From contig JAFGDV010000002.1 of NCBI GenBank assembly GCA_016931955.1, positions 48,471 through 112,470 on the forward strand: a stretch of DNA of 64,000 nt, given 5' to 3'. Below are positions 33,868 to 42,109 of the stretch, in pieces; position 1 is the stretch's first letter; each line of letters opens with the position of its first letter. The translations under genes and the position numbers were made by a program. This stretch comes from Candidatus Altarchaeota archaeon (GTDB taxonomy: Archaea; Altiarchaeota; Altiarchaeia; IMC4; QMZM01). Below the pieces are notes generated by a model, which saw only the letters and a list, made by a program, of their open reading frames with translations, was not told where the DNA came from and did no database searches.

Positions 33868-34407
33868 ATGGTAATCAAAAGAGAAACGTACACCGATTAC
33901 GAGATAGAGTTCGCGATGAGGGAGAAGGAAGACTTCGAGAAATCGATGCAGGCCCTGATGGACATTGTCGGCGCAACAGTAAGCACTCTCGAATCGGTGG
34001 CTGGGATGGGTGCCAGAGCCATGAGCTACATGGCGGGCAAGAACATCGGCAAGAGGATAGGTAGAATGATCGGCAGAAAACCCGACGTTGAAACCGCGAT
34101 AGATGCCCTCACAGACCTGATGGGCGACGCGTGGAAGATCGAAATATGGAAGCCTGCAACCGAAAAGGAATTGGTGAAGAAGACTGACAAAGGCTTCCAG
34201 TGCAAGCTTCTCTTCAGGGACTGCATAGTAAGGCAGACCCTTGAGAGGGAGGCGATACCGCAGAAGGGGACCATGTGCTACCTCACCAATGGATACGTGT
34301 GCGGAGCCTTGGAGGTGATGCTTGGAATGCGCGGCAAACTTGATTTCCTCCACAGCGGAAACAACGCTTGCCTGAAGGATCTGAATTTAACTAGGGAGGG
34401 CGTGTAA
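33868..34407 (+). CDS. V4R-like (hydrocarbon-binding domain) protein of the hydrogenase operon
   Basis: The 179-residue protein ends in a segment with the V4R spacing of Cys and Gly: FRDCIVRQTLEREAIPQKG, then MCYLTNGYVCGALEVMLGM, and finally GNNACLKDLNL. V4R domains bind small hydrophobic ligands or a metal through conserved cysteines. The N-terminal half is helical with a Gly/Arg/Met-rich MAGKNIGKRIGRMIGRKPD. The ATG at 33868 lies 9 bases after the ferredoxin stop and follows GGTG. It is placed between the ferredoxin and the small subunit with only one base to the latter, so it is probably a subunit or assembly factor; this is inference. Confidence 0.65.
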   Translation: MVIKRETYTDYEIEFAMREKEDFEKSMQALMDIVGATVSTLESVAGMGARAMSYMAGKNIGKRIGRMIGRKPDVETAIDALTDLMGDAWKIEIWKPATEKELVKKTDKGFQCKLLFRDCIVRQTLEREAIPQKGTMCYLTNGYVCGALEVMLGMRGKLDFLHSGNNACLKDLNLTREGV

Positions 34408-34408
34408 A

Positions 34409-35389
34409 ATGGCTAAGACAACACTGGCCTATGTCGCGGGAGCGATATGCGGCGGATGCGCCACCACCATGCTCGATGTTCACGAGGAGCTTCCAGACCT
34501 CTTAGAAAAAATCGATATCGTTTATAATACGTTGTTAATGGATGTAAAAAAGATCCCCGAATGCGACATCGGCGTGTGGGGCGGGACCGTAAGGACCGAT
34601 GAACACAGAGAGCAGCTGATTGAGCTGAGGGGGAAGTGCAAGACACTTATCGCCTTCGGGACATGTGCCGTATATGGCGGCATCCCCGGGCTGAGCTTCT
34701 ACTGGCCCATATCCGAGTTACTTAAAAAAGTCTACACCGGTACTAAGGGCATCACCAACGGAACCCCACCCAAGCAGGATGTCCCCAACCTGATGAGGGA
34801 GCTGTATCCAGCCGACCAGGTTGTTGAGGTAGACTACTACATGCCAGGTTGCCCTTGTCCGCCAGACTGGTTCATGAAAGCTGTTGAAGCACTCCTCGAA
34901 GGCAAGGTGTCTGAGCTCAGGCATAAAACAGTCTGCTCCGAGTGTCCGAGAAGGATGACTCGTCCAGTGAATTTCCCGATAAAGAGGAAGATTGGGAAAT
35001 TCGACGACACCGTCGTTAAAACAGAGAAGGACGGAACTGTAAGGCACAGATGCTTCCTGTCTCAGGGGATACTCTGCCTTGGCTCTGTGACAATCAATAG
35101 ATGCGGGGCCTCCTGTCAACTGCATAATATGCCCTGCTCCGGATGCTCTGGCCCGTCCCTCGAGGTTTTGAGGGAACAGGGAAGGGACCCACTGCTCATG
35201 ATTGCGAAGAGGATGGCCATCCTCTCCGGGCAGGACCCTGAAGCCATCATCAGCGGGCAAATACCACAGGATATCATAGACCAGTTCTACGACATAAAAC
35301 ACCAGTTTTACGGGTATATCTCAACCCATCCCGCATTGTGGAAGAAAGCAGCTTCAAAGATACCCGACCTAGTGGAGGTTGAAAAATGA
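34409..35389 (+). CDS. [NiFe]-hydrogenase small subunit (group 3-like)
   Basis: A 326-residue protein with proximal-cluster ligands GAICGGCATTM (Cys14, Cys17), FGTCAVYGGIPG and MPGCPCPPDW, then further cysteines in the C-terminal ferredoxin-like region (VCSECPRR, GILCLGSVTINRCGASC, MPCSGCSGPS). There is no Tat signal, so it is cytoplasmic. It overlaps the large-subunit start by 4 bp. Compared with the module at 17 kb it has the same overall plan but is only distantly similar. Confidence 0.94.
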   Translation: MAKTTLAYVAGAICGGCATTMLDVHEELPDLLEKIDIVYNTLLMDVKKIPECDIGVWGGTVRTDEHREQLIELRGKCKTLIAFGTCAVYGGIPGLSFYWPISELLKKVYTGTKGITNGTPPKQDVPNLMRELYPADQVVEVDYYMPGCPCPPDWFMKAVEALLEGKVSELRHKTVCSECPRRMTRPVNFPIKRKIGKFDDTVVKTEKDGTVRHRCFLSQGILCLGSVTINRCGASCQLHNMPCSGCSGPSLEVLREQGRDPLLMIAKRMAILSGQDPEAIISGQIPQDIIDQFYDIKHQFYGYISTHPALWKKAASKIPDLVEVEK

Positions 35390-36822
35390 GCGAGATAATA
35401 ATAGACCCCATGACGAGGTTGGAGGGTCACGGAAAGGTTACCATCGAACTAGACGACGGAGGCAAGGTGAAGGATGCAAGGTTCTCGATAGTCTACCTGA
35501 GAGGCTTTGAGAAGTTCCTTGAAGGCTGCGCCCTGGAGGATCTTCCAAAGTTCACCCCAAGGATATGCGGCGTCTGCCCGGTCGCACATCACATGGCGAG
35601 TGCCAAGGCATGTGACGCAGTCCTAAAAGCCAAGCTGACGGAGACCGGAGAAAAGATCAGACGCCTATGGTACGCAGTCAACGGCGTGCACGACAAGATG
35701 TTGATATTAGCGGGCACAGGCGCTCCAGATCTGTTGCTGCCGGATGCAAACCAGAAGACGAGGAACGTGATAACCTTGATAACGAAGAACCCTGAGCTCG
35801 GTAAGAAGATCCTCGAACTAAGGAAGTTCGGCCAAGAGAGTAATAGAGTAATATCAGGAAAAGCCATCCACCCATTTACTGCAGTACCTGGCGGCGTCTC
35901 CTTCAAGGTGACAGAGGACCAAGTCAAACAGATCAAAAAGCTGGGGAAGAACGCACTACATATTGCAACAGAGGTGGTAGAGCTGATAAAGGATAAAACC
36001 TATGAACTTGTAGAAAAAAAAGGCGACCTCTTGGAGAAATTAGGTAATGTCGAGACGAACTACTTGGGTTTGAGGGCTTCGGATGGGACAAGCGACCACT
36101 ATGATGGCGATGTTGCTTTCATGGATTCAAAGGGGAAGATCACGGAATTCCATCCATCGGATTACCTGAATTATCTGGCTGAGAACACCTCTGATTACTC
36201 CTTCGGCAAGTATCCCTACTGGAAGGCCTTAGGTTTCCCTGAGGGGATCATAAGGGTCGGTCCACTAGCGAGGTTGAATGTTGCTGAGAAACTGAGCACA
36301 CCTAAGGCGCAGGAGTACTTTGAAGACTTCAGGAAATCCTTCGGCAGACCAGCGCATGTGACCATGCTATACCACTACGCCCGCGCTATCGAGTTGTTGA
36401 ATTGTGCGGAGATGGCAATGGACCTCTTAGATGATCCCGCAATTCTAGGTGACGACACCATAGGCAGCATGGGTCCGCTTGGAGCAGGTCAAGGCGTTGG
36501 CATAGTGGAAGCCCCAAGAGGGACTTTAATACACCACTATGAGACAGACGAAAAGGGTCTTGTAAAGGACATCAACCTGATTGTTGCCACGACATTCAAC
36601 AATGCACCAATAGACAGGGATATCAAGGCTGCATCTCAGAAGCTGATAACCAGCAAGTCGCCTAATGAGAAGATACTGAACACTATAGAGATGGTTGCAA
36701 GGGCATATGATCCCTGCCTCTCATGTGCTGCACACAGCGTTGACGGCGGCTATCCCCTGAAGATAGAGATATATGACTCGGAGGGTAATAGGGTGGGGGA
36801 GATAAGCAATACACGGAGGTGA
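35386..36822 (+). CDS. [NiFe]-hydrogenase large subunit, intact active site
   Basis: The 478-residue subunit has the L1 motif PRICGVCPVAHH (Cys61, Cys64) and the L2 motif YDPCLSCAAH (Cys444, Cys447, His450), with the proton-relay Glu in TRLEGHG. A 28-residue extension after His450 is the part removed by the maturation protease after nickel insertion. It should activate H2 in the cytoplasm, exchanging electrons through the small subunit and ferredoxin. The group-3 (Mvh/Frh-like) assignment is by overall look; there is no MvhD or FrhB gene in this operon. Confidence 0.95.
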   Translation: MSEIIIDPMTRLEGHGKVTIELDDGGKVKDARFSIVYLRGFEKFLEGCALEDLPKFTPRICGVCPVAHHMASAKACDAVLKAKLTETGEKIRRLWYAVNGVHDKMLILAGTGAPDLLLPDANQKTRNVITLITKNPELGKKILELRKFGQESNRVISGKAIHPFTAVPGGVSFKVTEDQVKQIKKLGKNALHIATEVVELIKDKTYELVEKKGDLLEKLGNVETNYLGLRASDGTSDHYDGDVAFMDSKGKITEFHPSDYLNYLAENTSDYSFGKYPYWKALGFPEGIIRVGPLARLNVAEKLSTPKAQEYFEDFRKSFGRPAHVTMLYHYARAIELLNCAEMAMDLLDDPAILGDDTIGSMGPLGAGQGVGIVEAPRGTLIHHYETDEKGLVKDINLIVATTFNNAPIDRDIKAASQKLITSKSPNEKILNTIEMVARAYDPCLSCAAHSVDGGYPLKIEIYDSEGNRVGEISNTRR

Positions 36823-36855
36823 TCCCTCATTTTTACTTTAATTGCGTGATCTAAA

Positions 36856-37065
36856 ATGGTGAAGATTAAAATCAAAAACGTGCAAACAAGGCAGGTTGAT
36901 GTATTCGACGTCGAGGAACGTGACACGATGAAGGATGTCCTGCAGGCGATGGGCTTCAAGGTGGATGACTTTTTCATAACCGACGACCAGACAGGCCGCT
37001 TCTTCGACCCACGCATTAAATTCGGCGACACCGACAAGCGCTCCTTCGGTATCCTGAAGAAATAA
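36856..37065 (+). CDS. Small conserved-looking protein downstream of the hydrogenase (possible beta-grasp)
   Basis: A 69-residue protein, not recognised. It begins with two short strands (VKIKIKNVQTRQVDVFDV), then a helix (TMKDVLQAMGF) and further strands, a pattern that would fit a ubiquitin-like beta-grasp fold. It has no cysteine. GTGATC lies just before the ATG. It is 33 bp after the large-subunit stop, so it may be the last gene of the hydrogenase operon. Confidence 0.6.
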   Translation: MVKIKIKNVQTRQVDVFDVEERDTMKDVLQAMGFKVDDFFITDDQTGRFFDPRIKFGDTDKRSFGILKK

Positions 37066-37084
37066 AACCCCTTACTTCTTTTTT

Positions 37085-37588
37085 TTAATCTAATCTGAAG
37101 CCTCCGTGTTTCCTGAAGTGCGCAGCTAATCCTCCGTCTCCAAGAATCCTCAGCATGAAATCAGGCATCGGCTTAACATTCAGTTTTTTATCTATTGTCT
37201 TGTCTTCGATAACGCCTACTTCCAGGTCCACCTCAAGCAGGTCTCCTCCCCCTATTTCATCTGCCCCATTACATTCTATCGCTGGTAGCCCAATGTTTAT
37301 CGAATTCCTGTAGAATATTCTGGCGAAGGATTCCGCAATCACTGCCGATATCCCCGCATACTTTATCGCTAACGGTGCTTGTTCTCTCGAGCTGCCGCAG
37401 CCGAAGTTTCTCCCAGCCACGATGAAATCACCTCCCCCTATCTTCTTGTAGAATTCAGGATCCAGGTCTTCTAACACATGCTTAGCCAATTCTTTATCAT
37501 CGAGAGTCTTGAACTTGTATCTTCCAGAGATTATCAAATCCGTGTTGACGTCGTCTCCCACCTTATGGGCTCTTCCCTTGAACCTCAT
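37085..37588 (-). CDS. LeuD/AksE-family small subunit of (homo)aconitase or isopropylmalate isomerase
   Basis: A 167-residue aconitase swivel domain: [16 protein letters not shown], the [18 protein letters not shown] active-site loop and [18 protein letters not shown]. In this family the residues after GRY form the substrate-specificity loop; here they are KFK rather than the YLRT-type loop reported for methanogen homoaconitase, so I do not choose between leucine, coenzyme-B and other uses. The large subunit is not in the window. Confidence 0.88.
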   Translation of the reverse strand: MRFKGRAHKVGDDVNTDLIISGRYKFKTLDDKELAKHVLEDLDPEFYKKIGGGDFIVAGRNFGCGSSREQAPLAIKYAGISAVIAESFARIFYRNSINIGLPAIECNGADEIGGGDLLEVDLEVGVIEDKTIDKKLNVKPMPDFMLRILGDGGLAAHFRKHGGFRLD

Positions 37589-37685
37589 GTTAATGATTAG
37601 AACCAGGGGTATAAATCAAACGCCGATGAGAATTCATTCCTTGTAACTTTTTCTATATAAAAAAACAATATCCTAACAAGAAAGA

Positions 37686-38006
37686 ATGGCAGACGATAAA
37701 TCCATGCTTGTCAGGATAATGGGTGACCACCCAAGCATCAGGATCCTGGACTTCCTGATAGACAACAAGAACTTCGACTACTCCAAAACGGACGCCTGTG
37801 AGGGGGCTAACGTGAGCCCAGGCTCTTTATACAAGATCTGGCACAATCTGGAGGAATCAGAGATCGTCGTAAAGACGAGACAGTATGGTGCGACAAAACT
37901 TTACAGGCTGAACAAGGAAAACCCATTAGTCAAAAAGTTGCTGGAATTGGATCTAGAATTATGTAGACAGTATGCGCAATTCGAAGCCGCTTCTACGCCG
38001 GCATAA
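37686..38006 (+). CDS. Winged-helix DNA-binding protein
   Basis: A 106-residue protein whose core is a winged helix: SIRILDFLIDNKNFDYSKTD, GANVSPGSLYKIWHNLEESE as the recognition region and the wing VKTRQYGATKLYRLN. A short C-terminal helix could dimerise. It converges with the HIT gene, the two stops touching, and diverges from the LeuD-like gene. The target is unknown. Upstream (37665-37680) is very AT-rich and could hold its TATA box. Confidence 0.8.
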   Translation: MADDKSMLVRIMGDHPSIRILDFLIDNKNFDYSKTDACEGANVSPGSLYKIWHNLEESEIVVKTRQYGATKLYRLNKENPLVKKLLELDLELCRQYAQFEAASTPA

Positions 38007-38402
38007 TCAAGCATTCCTTAGCTTCTCTGCTTCTTTGTTGAGGTCTACTTCCGTCTTAGGGTAGTTGCTCTGCGGGAATCCACTGATACCATCTCCTTCC
38101 TTTGAAGGGAACAACGCTATGTGTAAATGATGTATTCTCCCGCCTCGGATGAACATGCACACGTAATCGGGCTTATAGGTTTTCTTTATCTTCTTAGCGA
38201 CCTTCTTCGCCGCAGTGAATAATCTTCCTAAATCCCCATCATCCATCTCATAGAATCTCTCCACGTGTTTCTTCGGCACCAACAGGCAGTGCCCTGGAGC
38301 ACAGGGCTGAATATCCAGTACGCCTACACAGAAGTCGTCCTCGTAGACCCTCCAAGACCCTATCTCTCCCCTAACCAGCTTACACAGTATGCAGTCTCCC
38401 AT
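38007..38402 (-). CDS. HIT-family nucleotide hydrolase/transferase
   Basis: The 131-residue protein has an N-terminal Cys pair (DCILCKLVRGEIG) found in many HIT proteins, HCLLVPKKHVERF, and the HIT motif region IHHLHIALFP. The central catalytic His is present, but the last His of HxHxHxx is Ala. Members hydrolyse or transfer nucleoside monophosphates; with the changed triad the activity may be altered. Confidence 0.85.
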   Translation of the reverse strand: MGDCILCKLVRGEIGSWRVYEDDFCVGVLDIQPCAPGHCLLVPKKHVERFYEMDDGDLGRLFTAAKKVAKKIKKTYKPDYVCMFIRGGRIHHLHIALFPSKEGDGISGFPQSNYPKTEVDLNKEAEKLRNA

Positions 38403-38476
38403 ATTCCCATCATGGATTATTAGATCGCCTGAACTATTAAGTAAAGTATTTATATCCTCAAGGAGAAGAAGATAAT

Positions 38477-40063
38477 ATGTTCTCCAAGTTATTCAATTGG
38501 TTGGTTAAGCGGATGCCGTACACTTCCGCCCTTGTCTTGATCTGTTTTACCTGGGCTATCCTGGTCACCGTCTTCGGAGCCTTACTGGTCATCATCGGCG
38601 CCAGGGAAAATTTTGAGGTTACTGGAACCAGAGACCTATATTTGATGCTCTATTTCGGTGGTGTTTCAATGGCTTCCACCCTCATCCTGATAGAATACAG
38701 CATCCTCCGCGTTTTCGGGATCAGGTTTGAGAGGAAAGAGTTCACTCCACTAAACGACAACATCGTGGACGGTCACTTCAGAGAGAATATCTCAGATGAT
38801 GACCTTGTGAAGGCCTACTATGCTCTCGTCAACCTAACCAAGTGGAAGGAGACACGGGATGTCGTCTATGCTCAGATAGTCGTCTTCGGCGCCGCCTTCG
38901 GGGAGTGGCTTATCAGCGGACAGTTGATGAACGTGCCCATCATCTTTGTAGGCAGCGAAATCGCGGTTTTTTCGCTTTACGTGTATGCTGCCGTCTTCCA
39001 TGACACCATAACCTCTCCAGCTAGGAGGGAATGCAAGCTTCTCATGGCTGAACGAGGAATACCATTCAAAGAAACCCCCATGTTGAGTCTGAGGACTAAG
39101 TCAAGGTTCTTCATTGCCTTGATTGGCTTGGCTCTTCTAGCGATCCTTATCCTGATAAAGCCCTTTAATCCGTTGATTGTGGTCCTCGCCTTGATAACCC
39201 TCGCCATAGTCAGCATGTTAAACGACTTCGTATCTAAGTCTATTCAAACAGAATTTGAGGAGATTAAGGAGTCAGCCCATAGCTTGGCGGAAGGCAAAAA
39301 GGCGCTGTTTTTCTCAGGCAGCTCTGACAGGGAGATGTTTGATCTAACGCAGAGTTTGAATAAAACCGCCGGAGAGATAACAGATTACCAGAGATCCCTT
39401 AAAGAAAAGATAAATGAATTGGAGGAGTATATGTCTGTGGCTTCACACGACCTCCAGCAGCCCCTGGCGACGATTCAGGCTTATACGCAGATTCTTAAGG
39501 TGGTTGAACAGGATGATGAGAAACTGAAGAAAGTCAAGGTCGTTGAATCCCAGGCAGACTTCATGAGGGAGATGCTCAATGATCTACTGGAGTACTCCCG
39601 CGCCAAAAAGACTATGGAATACGAAGAAGTGAAGCTCCATAAAGTCCTTGAGGAAATCAGAGAACACCTGAAAGTGCAGATACAAGAAAAAGAAGCTAAG
39701 ATAATATTCAAAGACATTCCTGAAACAATAATAGGACAACCTAAGAGAATAGAGCAACTATTCCTGAACCTAATAGGCAATGCAATAAAGTACTCAGACA
39801 AACCGATAATAGAAGCAGGCTGCACCGACCGAGAACAGGAATACGAATTCTACGTAAAAGACAACGGAAGAGGAATAGAACAAAAATACCACGAAAAAAT
39901 ATTCAAACCATTCTGGAAGCTCGGCAAAGAACCAGGAACCGGAATGGGTCTCGCAATATGCAAAACCGTGGTCGAAAACCACGGAGGAAAAATCTGGATA
40001 GAATCCACCCCAGGAAAAGGCTCAACATTCAAATTCACAATACCAAAAAAACAGGGGGGATGA
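38477..40063 (+). CDS. Membrane histidine kinase, tandem paralogue 1
   Basis: The 528-residue protein starts with the family motif MFSKLFNWLVKRMPYTSAL and has about six transmembrane helices in residues 15-250. A HAMP-like linker (FEEIKESAHSLAEGKKAL) and a short coiled coil follow, then the HisKA H-box SVASHDLQQPLATIQAYTQ (phospho-His) and an ATPase domain with GNAIKYS (N box), DNGRGIEQKY (G1) and GTGMGLAICK (G2). There is no extracellular sensor, so the stimulus is probably sensed in the membrane. A receiver gene follows after one base. TTTATATCC 25-30 nt before the ATG is a likely TATA box for the whole array. Confidence 0.9.
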   Translation: MFSKLFNWLVKRMPYTSALVLICFTWAILVTVFGALLVIIGARENFEVTGTRDLYLMLYFGGVSMASTLILIEYSILRVFGIRFERKEFTPLNDNIVDGHFRENISDDDLVKAYYALVNLTKWKETRDVVYAQIVVFGAAFGEWLISGQLMNVPIIFVGSEIAVFSLYVYAAVFHDTITSPARRECKLLMAERGIPFKETPMLSLRTKSRFFIALIGLALLAILILIKPFNPLIVVLALITLAIVSMLNDFVSKSIQTEFEEIKESAHSLAEGKKALFFSGSSDREMFDLTQSLNKTAGEITDYQRSLKEKINELEEYMSVASHDLQQPLATIQAYTQILKVVEQDDEKLKKVKVVESQADFMREMLNDLLEYSRAKKTMEYEEVKLHKVLEEIREHLKVQIQEKEAKIIFKDIPETIIGQPKRIEQLFLNLIGNAIKYSDKPIIEAGCTDREQEYEFYVKDNGRGIEQKYHEKIFKPFWKLGKEPGTGMGLAICKTVVENHGGKIWIESTPGKGSTFKFTIPKKQGG

Positions 40064-40064
40064 G

Positions 40065-40430
40065 ATGGTTAAGGTTCTCGTAGTTGACGACTATGCTCCG
40101 CTTAGAGAGATTGCAGTCATGATCCTGAAGTCTAAGGGTTTCGATGAAGTGTTTGAAGCGGAGAGCCCGGAGGAGGGGATGAGGTTATTCGAGGAACATA
40201 AGCCAGAGCTTGTCATATTAGATATAATAATGCCTGTCACCAATGGAATAGACTTGGCTGCGGAGATCAAGAAAGTTAATCCAGAAACTAAGGTGGTCAT
40301 GCTCAGTGTCTTGGGCGAGAACACTCATGGAAAGAAACGAGTAGAGGAGGTGGCTGATCTTTACTTGGTGAAACCTTTAACCCATGAAAAAGTCGATAAA
40401 ATCAAGGAGATACTAGACTCAGGGCCTTGA
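40065..40430 (+). CDS. Stand-alone response regulator of the kinase array (1)
   Basis: A 121-residue receiver with LVVDDYAPLRE, phospho-Asp in ILDIIMP, Ser in LSVLG and Lys in LVKPLT. No DNA-binding or enzymatic domain is attached. It lies directly between kinases 1 and 2 and is closely related to the receiver at 47012; the pair brackets kinases 2-5. Output would be by protein-protein contact. Confidence 0.92.
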   Translation: MVKVLVVDDYAPLREIAVMILKSKGFDEVFEAESPEEGMRLFEEHKPELVILDIIMPVTNGIDLAAEIKKVNPETKVVMLSVLGENTHGKKRVEEVADLYLVKPLTHEKVDKIKEILDSGP

Positions 40431-40437
40431 TAAAAAA

Positions 40438-42099
40438 ATGTTCTTTAGATTGTTCGAATGGTTGGTGAAGAGGACTCCTTATACCCTAGCATTTATTACT
40501 CTTGGTTTTTCTTGGACTGCATTGGTTGCGAGTTTTGGCGCTTTATTGATTATCATTGGGGCTGATTTTGAAGCCACTGGGACAAGGGATATTTTTCTCT
40601 TGCTTTTGGCGGAAACGGTAGGAATTGCTTCCTTCCTCACCTTCTGGGAATACGGTATCTTCCGGCTTGTTGGGATAAAATGGGAGAGAAGAGAATTCAC
40701 GGTTCTTAACGAGAATATCATCCAAGGTCATTTTCGGCAGGATGTTTCCAATGAAGCGCTTTTAGAGGCCTATGATTCTCTTAAACAAATAACAAGATGG
40801 ACAGTACTCAAAAATATTCAATACGGTCAGATAGTAGCTTCTTTTACTGCCTTGGGGGAATGGTTGTTTAGTGGTCAATTAACAAATGTCCCAATCATAT
40901 TTGTTGGGCTTAACATTGCTACTATTTCACTTTATATATATGGGGCTGTCTTCTATGACTCAATGACCTCCCCAGCTAGGAGGGAGTGTAAGAGGCTTTT
41001 AGCTCAGAGGGGCATTCAATTTGATGAGTCTTCTTTCCTGAGCCTAAGGACTAAATCAAGGTTCTTCCTTACCTTGATAGGCTTCGCTCTTTTAGCAATG
41101 TTGATCATCATCAAGCCATTTAACCCGCTTAGTGTAGTGCTCGCCGTTACTACCTTAGTTATAATCGGCTTACTGAACGACTTGGTATTTAGGTCTATCT
41201 ACATGGAATTCACTGAAGTCGAAGAATCGGCCAAGAATCTAGCGGAAGGCAGGGAAGCATTATTTTTCTCAGGCAGCTCAGACAAAGAAATACTTGACCT
41301 GTCAGAGAGCCTGAATGAAACCGCTCAAGAGATCAGGGAATATGAAAAAGCCCTTGAGGAGGAGAAGGCCTCCCTAGAGATCAAGGTAAAGGATAGAACC
41401 AAGGAGTTGGAGGAGCTAACCAAGAGCCTTGAGGAGAAGGTAGAGAAAAGAACCCATGAGCTCCAAGACAGAATTGAAGAGCTTGAAGAGTATACTTCTG
41501 TTACTTCCCACGACCTGCAACAACCCCTAGCGACAATTCAGGCATATACGCAGCTTAGTGTGCAGAATGCTAAGGTGATTGAGTCTCAGGCGAACTTCAT
41601 GAGGAATTTACTTGAGGACTTGTTAAGCTATTCACGGATAAAGGAGAAGGCGCCCTCCGAAGAAGTAAAACTCCTGGAAGTCTTAGATGAAGCAAAAGAG
41701 CACCTGTCAGCGCAGATACAAGAGAAAGAAGCGGAAATAACACTCAAAGACATTCCAGACACCATCACTGGACAGCCTAAGAGGATAGAGCAACTATTCT
41801 TGAACCTGATCGGGAACGCAATAAAATACACTGATGATAAGCCGGTGATTGAAGTAGGATGCACAGAACAAGAACAAGAATACCTATTCTGGATCAGAGA
41901 CAATGGTAGAGGAATCGAACAAAAATACTTCGAGAAAATATTCAAACCCTTCTGGAAGCTCGGCAAAGAACCCGGAACCGGAATGGGGTTGGCGATCTGC
42001 AAAGCAGTAGTGGAAAACCACGGAGGAAAAATCTGGATAGAATCCACCCCAGGAAAAGGCTCAACATTCAAGTTCACAATACCCAAGAAGAAAACATAG
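40438..42099 (+). CDS. Membrane histidine kinase, tandem paralogue 2
   Basis: The same architecture as paralogue 1 (553 residues; MFFRLFEWLVKRTPYTLAF start). It has a longer coiled coil with two heptad blocks (SLEIKVKDRTKELEELTKS and SLEEKVEKRTHELQDRIEE) before the H-box SVTSHDLQQPLATIQ. The helical hairpin after the H-box is about nine residues shorter than in paralogues 1, 4 and 5. The ATPase part is nearly identical in DNA to paralogue 3. The gene starts 8 bp after the receiver. Confidence 0.9.
   Translation: MFFRLFEWLVKRTPYTLAFITLGFSWTALVASFGALLIIIGADFEATGTRDIFLLLLAETVGIASFLTFWEYGIFRLVGIKWERREFTVLNENIIQGHFRQDVSNEALLEAYDSLKQITRWTVLKNIQYGQIVASFTALGEWLFSGQLTNVPIIFVGLNIATISLYIYGAVFYDSMTSPARRECKRLLAQRGIQFDESSFLSLRTKSRFFLTLIGFALLAMLIIIKPFNPLSVVLAVTTLVIIGLLNDLVFRSIYMEFTEVEESAKNLAEGREALFFSGSSDKEILDLSESLNETAQEIREYEKALEEEKASLEIKVKDRTKELEELTKSLEEKVEKRTHELQDRIEELEEYTSVTSHDLQQPLATIQAYTQLSVQNAKVIESQANFMRNLLEDLLSYSRIKEKAPSEEVKLLEVLDEAKEHLSAQIQEKEAEITLKDIPDTITGQPKRIEQLFLNLIGNAIKYTDDKPVIEVGCTEQEQEYLFWIRDNGRGIEQKYFEKIFKPFWKLGKEPGTGMGLAICKAVVENHGGKIWIESTPGKGSTFKFTIPKKKT
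41910..42072 (+). repeat. Nearly identical kinase-tail DNA (kinases 2 and 3)
   Basis: The segments 41910-42072 and 43582-43744 match over two blocks of about 78 and 71 identical bases, interrupted by about 14 bases of synonymous change. Identity far exceeds that of the N-terminal halves, as expected after gene conversion. Related tails occur at 39870-40045, 45230-45380 and 46780-46960. Confidence 0.8.
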
Positions 42100-42109
42100 A
42101 AGATAAAAA

